Shown piece by piece: positions 9,851 to 11,877 of a DNA stretch of 11,877 nt (positions within the stretch are counted from its first letter, which is position 1; the number at the start of each line of letters is the position of its first letter). The stretch is taken from the NCBI GenBank assembly GCA_001969505.1, contig LSSK01000496.1:64001-75877 (forward strand), written 5' to 3'. The position numbers and the translations under genes are program-made. A model generated the notes under the pieces. The model did not search any database. It saw only the letters and a list, made by a program, of their open reading frames with translations, and was not told where the DNA came from. The stretch is from Zancudomyces culisetae. Lineage: Eukaryota > Kickxellomycota > Harpellomycetes > Harpellales > Legeriomycetaceae.

Positions 9851-10791
9851 ATGTCAGCAATCACAAGACTAGGTAAATATACAATCGCTATATAACAGCC
9901 GAACTCGGGAATCTGTGCTTTAGCACCCTAAACAAGAGCATTTAGGCTGCAGGCTCTACTTCTGCTGTCCTCTTTTGGCACTAATTTTCTAATTTTCTAA
10001 ATGTATTCTTGTAGGTAGTAACACGACCTCGGCTCTTCTACGCAGCACTCTGCGTACAAGGTAACTATCACTCTATACGCGCATCAATTCTTTTTTCTTT
10101 TTGACGAAAATAGAGCCTAATTCAACACTTTGAAATTGACAATGGCAATAGAATGCTTCTTGACACCACAAGGTGCTTTGGCCAGACCATAGGACTCAAC
10201 TCCTTTAGATCTGTAACCACTCAAGCTGAAAAGGCAAAACATGCTAAGCTCAACAGACCAGTTTCTCCTCATTTTGGAGCCTTCAAACCACCAACCAGCA
10301 TGATTTACTCTGGTGGTAACCGTATTTCCGCTTTGATCCTATCATTCAGTAAGAATATTGTCCATTACAGCATATATGTTCATATATATATACAAATATA
10401 AGAGAATCTCTTCTCTGTATTTGCCTTTAGCGAATAGCACACGAATGTGTTATTCGACAACTGTGAGAATCAAGTTACTAAAAAAAATCTTACACATTTA
10501 CCGTATTTTACAGCTGGCTTGGCTGGTACCGCTCTTTTAGGGTTGGGCTCAACCATCGGCTATTATGTTGATGCGCCTACCGCTGCATCCGTTGCTGCTG
10601 CCCTTCCTGCACTGATTTTCTACCCCGCAAAGTTGTTCTTTTCTTCCGTATTCAGCTATCACACTGTTGAGGGTGTTCGTCGTCTTCTATGGAGAACAGG
10701 ATTCCTTCTTTCACCCCAACAAATGCGCACATCAGGTTATGTTGTTTTGGGCCTAGTTGCCACTCTTGCTAGCTACCTTACATTCTTTTGA
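9851..10791 (+). CDS. SDHC: Succinate dehydrogenase cytochrome b subunit (SdhC/Sdh3), mitochondrial, four exons
   Basis: Proposed exons are 9851-9872, 10015-10060, 10152-10348 and 10514-10791, giving 180 residues in one frame. Introns of 142, 91 and 165 bp have donors GTAAAT, GTAACT and GTAAGA, and acceptors TGTAG, AATAG and TACAG. CTAAT-type branch sites are visible in the first two introns. The N-terminus (MSAITRLGSN, then TTSALLRSTLRTR) is basic, serine/threonine-rich and lacks acidic residues, as expected of a mitochondrial presequence. RPVSPHFGAFKPP (58-70) is the SdhC family signature. The first helix region holds S76 and R80, aligning with the quinone-site serine and arginine of bacterial SdhC. 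YHTVEGVRRLLW (137-148) carries the expected heme-ligand histidine, H138. Three membrane helices are visible. The protein would anchor complex II in the inner membrane and pass electrons to ubiquinone. Odd points are N79 where histidine is usual, and R145 for the second histidine of the HxxxGxRH motif. Confidence 0.9.
9915..9946 (+). other. Two adjacent small hairpins in SDHC intron 1
   Basis: GTGC-TTTA-GCAC (9915-9926) is directly followed by CCTAAA (9927-9932), whose reverse complement TTTAGG lies at 9941-9946 with an 8-nt loop. They sit inside a 142-bp intron that is locally richer in G+C than the surrounding sequence. I see no C/D-box motifs that would identify a snoRNA. Function is unknown and chance is possible. 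Confidence 0.45.
10401..10416 (+). other. 6-bp hairpin in SDHC intron 3
   Basis: AGAGAA (10401-10406) pairs with TTCTCT (10411-10416) around a TCTC loop. It directly precedes a pyrimidine-rich stretch ending in TTTAG at 10430, a decoy 3' splice site, and the stronger hairpin at 10431-10456. Confidence 0.5.
10431..10456 (+). other. Strong 11-bp hairpin in SDHC intron 3
   Basis: CGAATAGCACA (10431-10441) pairs with TGTGTTATTCG (10446-10456) through eleven base pairs, one of them a G-U wobble in RNA, around a CGAA tetraloop. The stem begins at the base after a good-looking TTTAG acceptor at 10430. Use of that acceptor would put the downstream exon out of frame. The real acceptor is at 10512-10513. 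A role in hiding the decoy or shortening the distance to the true acceptor is an inference. Confidence 0.65.
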
Positions 10792-11342
10792 TTTGGAACA
10801 AAATAAATATTTTTTCCTTCCAAAAATCATGTATGATGCGATACAATACAGTAGCGTATAACATACCCCTCCCACTTAGAATATAAATTCAAGTCCTTAA
10901 ATTGGTTCAATGGACATTCAGTAGTTGTATATTACATAAGATAGTTTCCTATTAGCATATACTAGTCCTAGGCCTACGAATTATAACACCAAGTGGAAAA
11001 TAGCTGTTCCTTTGCTGTTTGTGCTTTGTAACTACAACAGCATTATATTTAATACCAACGAGTCTTTCATAAAAAGTCGAAGTTTTATCTCCTCACCATC
11101 TAGTTGCCGTTTGTGGTCTTTTTGCCCTTAGTCCAAGCACTCTAAACTTCCAAGGAAGAGGATCAAGGAGGATGAGAGCAAAGTGACAGGAGAGAGCACA
11201 ATTTCTAGAGTTATTTATTATTTCACAACTCGTGTACTACGAAAACTAAATAGAAATAACATTTATAAACATTAAGTGTAAAATATCTTTATATGAATCT
11301 GCCTGTTCACTCTTCTGTCTTTACGATGAAAAGTCTTCCTTT
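10792..11342. other. Intergenic region between convergent SDHC and uL13m genes
   Basis: No gene is evident. The region should contain the 3' untranslated regions of both flanking genes. AATAAA occurs on the plus strand at 10802-10807, 11 bp after the SDHC stop. On the minus strand AATAAA occurs at 11214-11219, about 125 bp past the uL13m stop, and another copy overlaps that stop codon (11342-11347). These are possible poly(A) signals, but the motif is common in AT-rich DNA. Confidence 0.45.
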
Positions 11343-11747
11343 TTATTCAGTAGATTTTGCTTGAGAAGGTAAGTTTAAATCATGAGCCTTAAAAATGTTG
11401 GCTTCGTATGGGTTTTCGGTATCTGGGAATATGTACAGCCTACCAACTCTCTTATCTCTTAGTCTGTTTTTGGGCAGCATGCCTGAAACGGCCTTTCTGA
11501 TAATCTAGTGGAAATAACAGAAATTATTGGATAAAAGACTAGATAAATATACAAACTTCAATCAGTAAGATATATTTGAAAACTCAACTAACCTCTTCAG
11601 GTTTTTTTTCCATCATATCCTTATATTTAACAGCATTTAATCCGCCTGGATGACCTGTGTGTTTCCTATATAGCTTTTGTTCTCTTTTTCGCCCAGTAAC
11701 CTCGACATGCTTGGCATTAATTACAACTACATTATCTCCACAGTCAG
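11343..11747 (-). CDS. Mitochondrial ribosomal protein uL13m (MRPL13/Mrpl23 type), last two exons; 5' part outside window
   Basis: Exons 11747-11593 and 11504-11343 are joined across an 88-bp phase-0 intron (donor GTTAGT, acceptor CTAG). They encode about 104 residues that read as the C-terminal two-thirds of ribosomal protein L13. Seen motifs are [60 protein letters not shown] and [15 protein letters not shown]. The first exon shown begins at a phase-1 acceptor (ATAG), because the same frame hits TAA just upstream. The start codon and remaining N-terminus must lie to the right of the window, though the last 9 bases (11869-11877) might be the end of the previous exon. The fungal C-terminus and sequence style fit the mitochondrial, not the cytosolic (L13a), form. 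The protein is a component of the large mitoribosomal subunit. Confidence 0.9.
11505..11592 (-). other. Intron in the uL13m gene
   Basis: This 88-bp stretch starts with GTTAGT after codon GAG and ends CCACTAG before ATT ATC. Removing it joins EKKPEE to IIRKAVSG exactly as in L13 proteins. A branch-like ACTGAT lies about midway. Confidence 0.85.
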
Positions 11748-11877
11748 CTATTTGTATTTATAATCAAGATTCATTTCCATACATAATTATGAGCACAACT
11801 TAGCAAATTCCATTTTCACATATAAAAACATTTTTATACGTTTTTAGGTGTAAATTAATTGTCAATACAACGTTGTA

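Noticed and set aside
10447-10791. ATG-initiated 114-codon frame as a stand-alone gene
   Set aside because: Its first 22 codons lie in SDHC intron 3; the rest is SDHC exon 4, and splicing from exon 3 rebuilds the SdhC family sequence.
1-11877. CRISPR arrays, insertion sequences, rRNA genes or retroelement coding domains
   Set aside because: No regularly spaced repeats, transposase or reverse-transcriptase motifs, or rRNA-like sequence were seen on either strand.

Overview
The window looks like nuclear DNA from an AT-rich, intron-bearing eukaryote, most likely a fungus and probably an early-diverging one. Three genes are split by short introns (76-165 bp) with GT donors and TAG/CAG acceptors. 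A large sulfate permease of fungal Sul1/Sul2 type is present, along with two nuclear genes for mitochondrial proteins. Intergenic DNA is long and AT-rich. The lineage is inferred from gene character only and is uncertain.

Layout from left to right. Positions 1-1192 are non-coding, with a CA/TA microsatellite. Positions 1193-3682 (minus) hold a five-exon gene for a B-box zinc-finger protein with a UPF0652/DUF2009 domain; I assembled it from fragments in several frames. Positions 3683-6171 are a 2.5-kb divergent intergenic stretch with a few short repeats. Positions 6172-8595 (plus) hold an uninterrupted SulP/STAS sulfate permease gene. Positions 8596-9850 are non-coding and A-rich. Positions 9851-10791 (plus) hold a four-exon gene for the succinate dehydrogenase cytochrome b subunit (SdhC/Sdh3). 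Positions 10792-11342 separate two convergent genes. Positions 11343-11747 (minus) hold the last two exons of the mitochondrial ribosomal protein uL13m gene, whose 5' part lies beyond the window.

The genes do not form a pathway. SDHC and uL13m both serve the mitochondrion (complex II and the mitoribosome). The permease supplies sulfate at the plasma membrane or another membrane. The B-box/DUF2009 protein has no function I can name. No mobile element, CRISPR array, tRNA or rRNA gene was seen. The points most worth a second look are the reconstructed B-box/DUF2009 gene, the hairpins in SDHC introns 1 and 3, altered residues near the predicted quinone/heme site of SdhC, and the intronless permease among intron-bearing neighbours. 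I found no convincing new multi-gene system.
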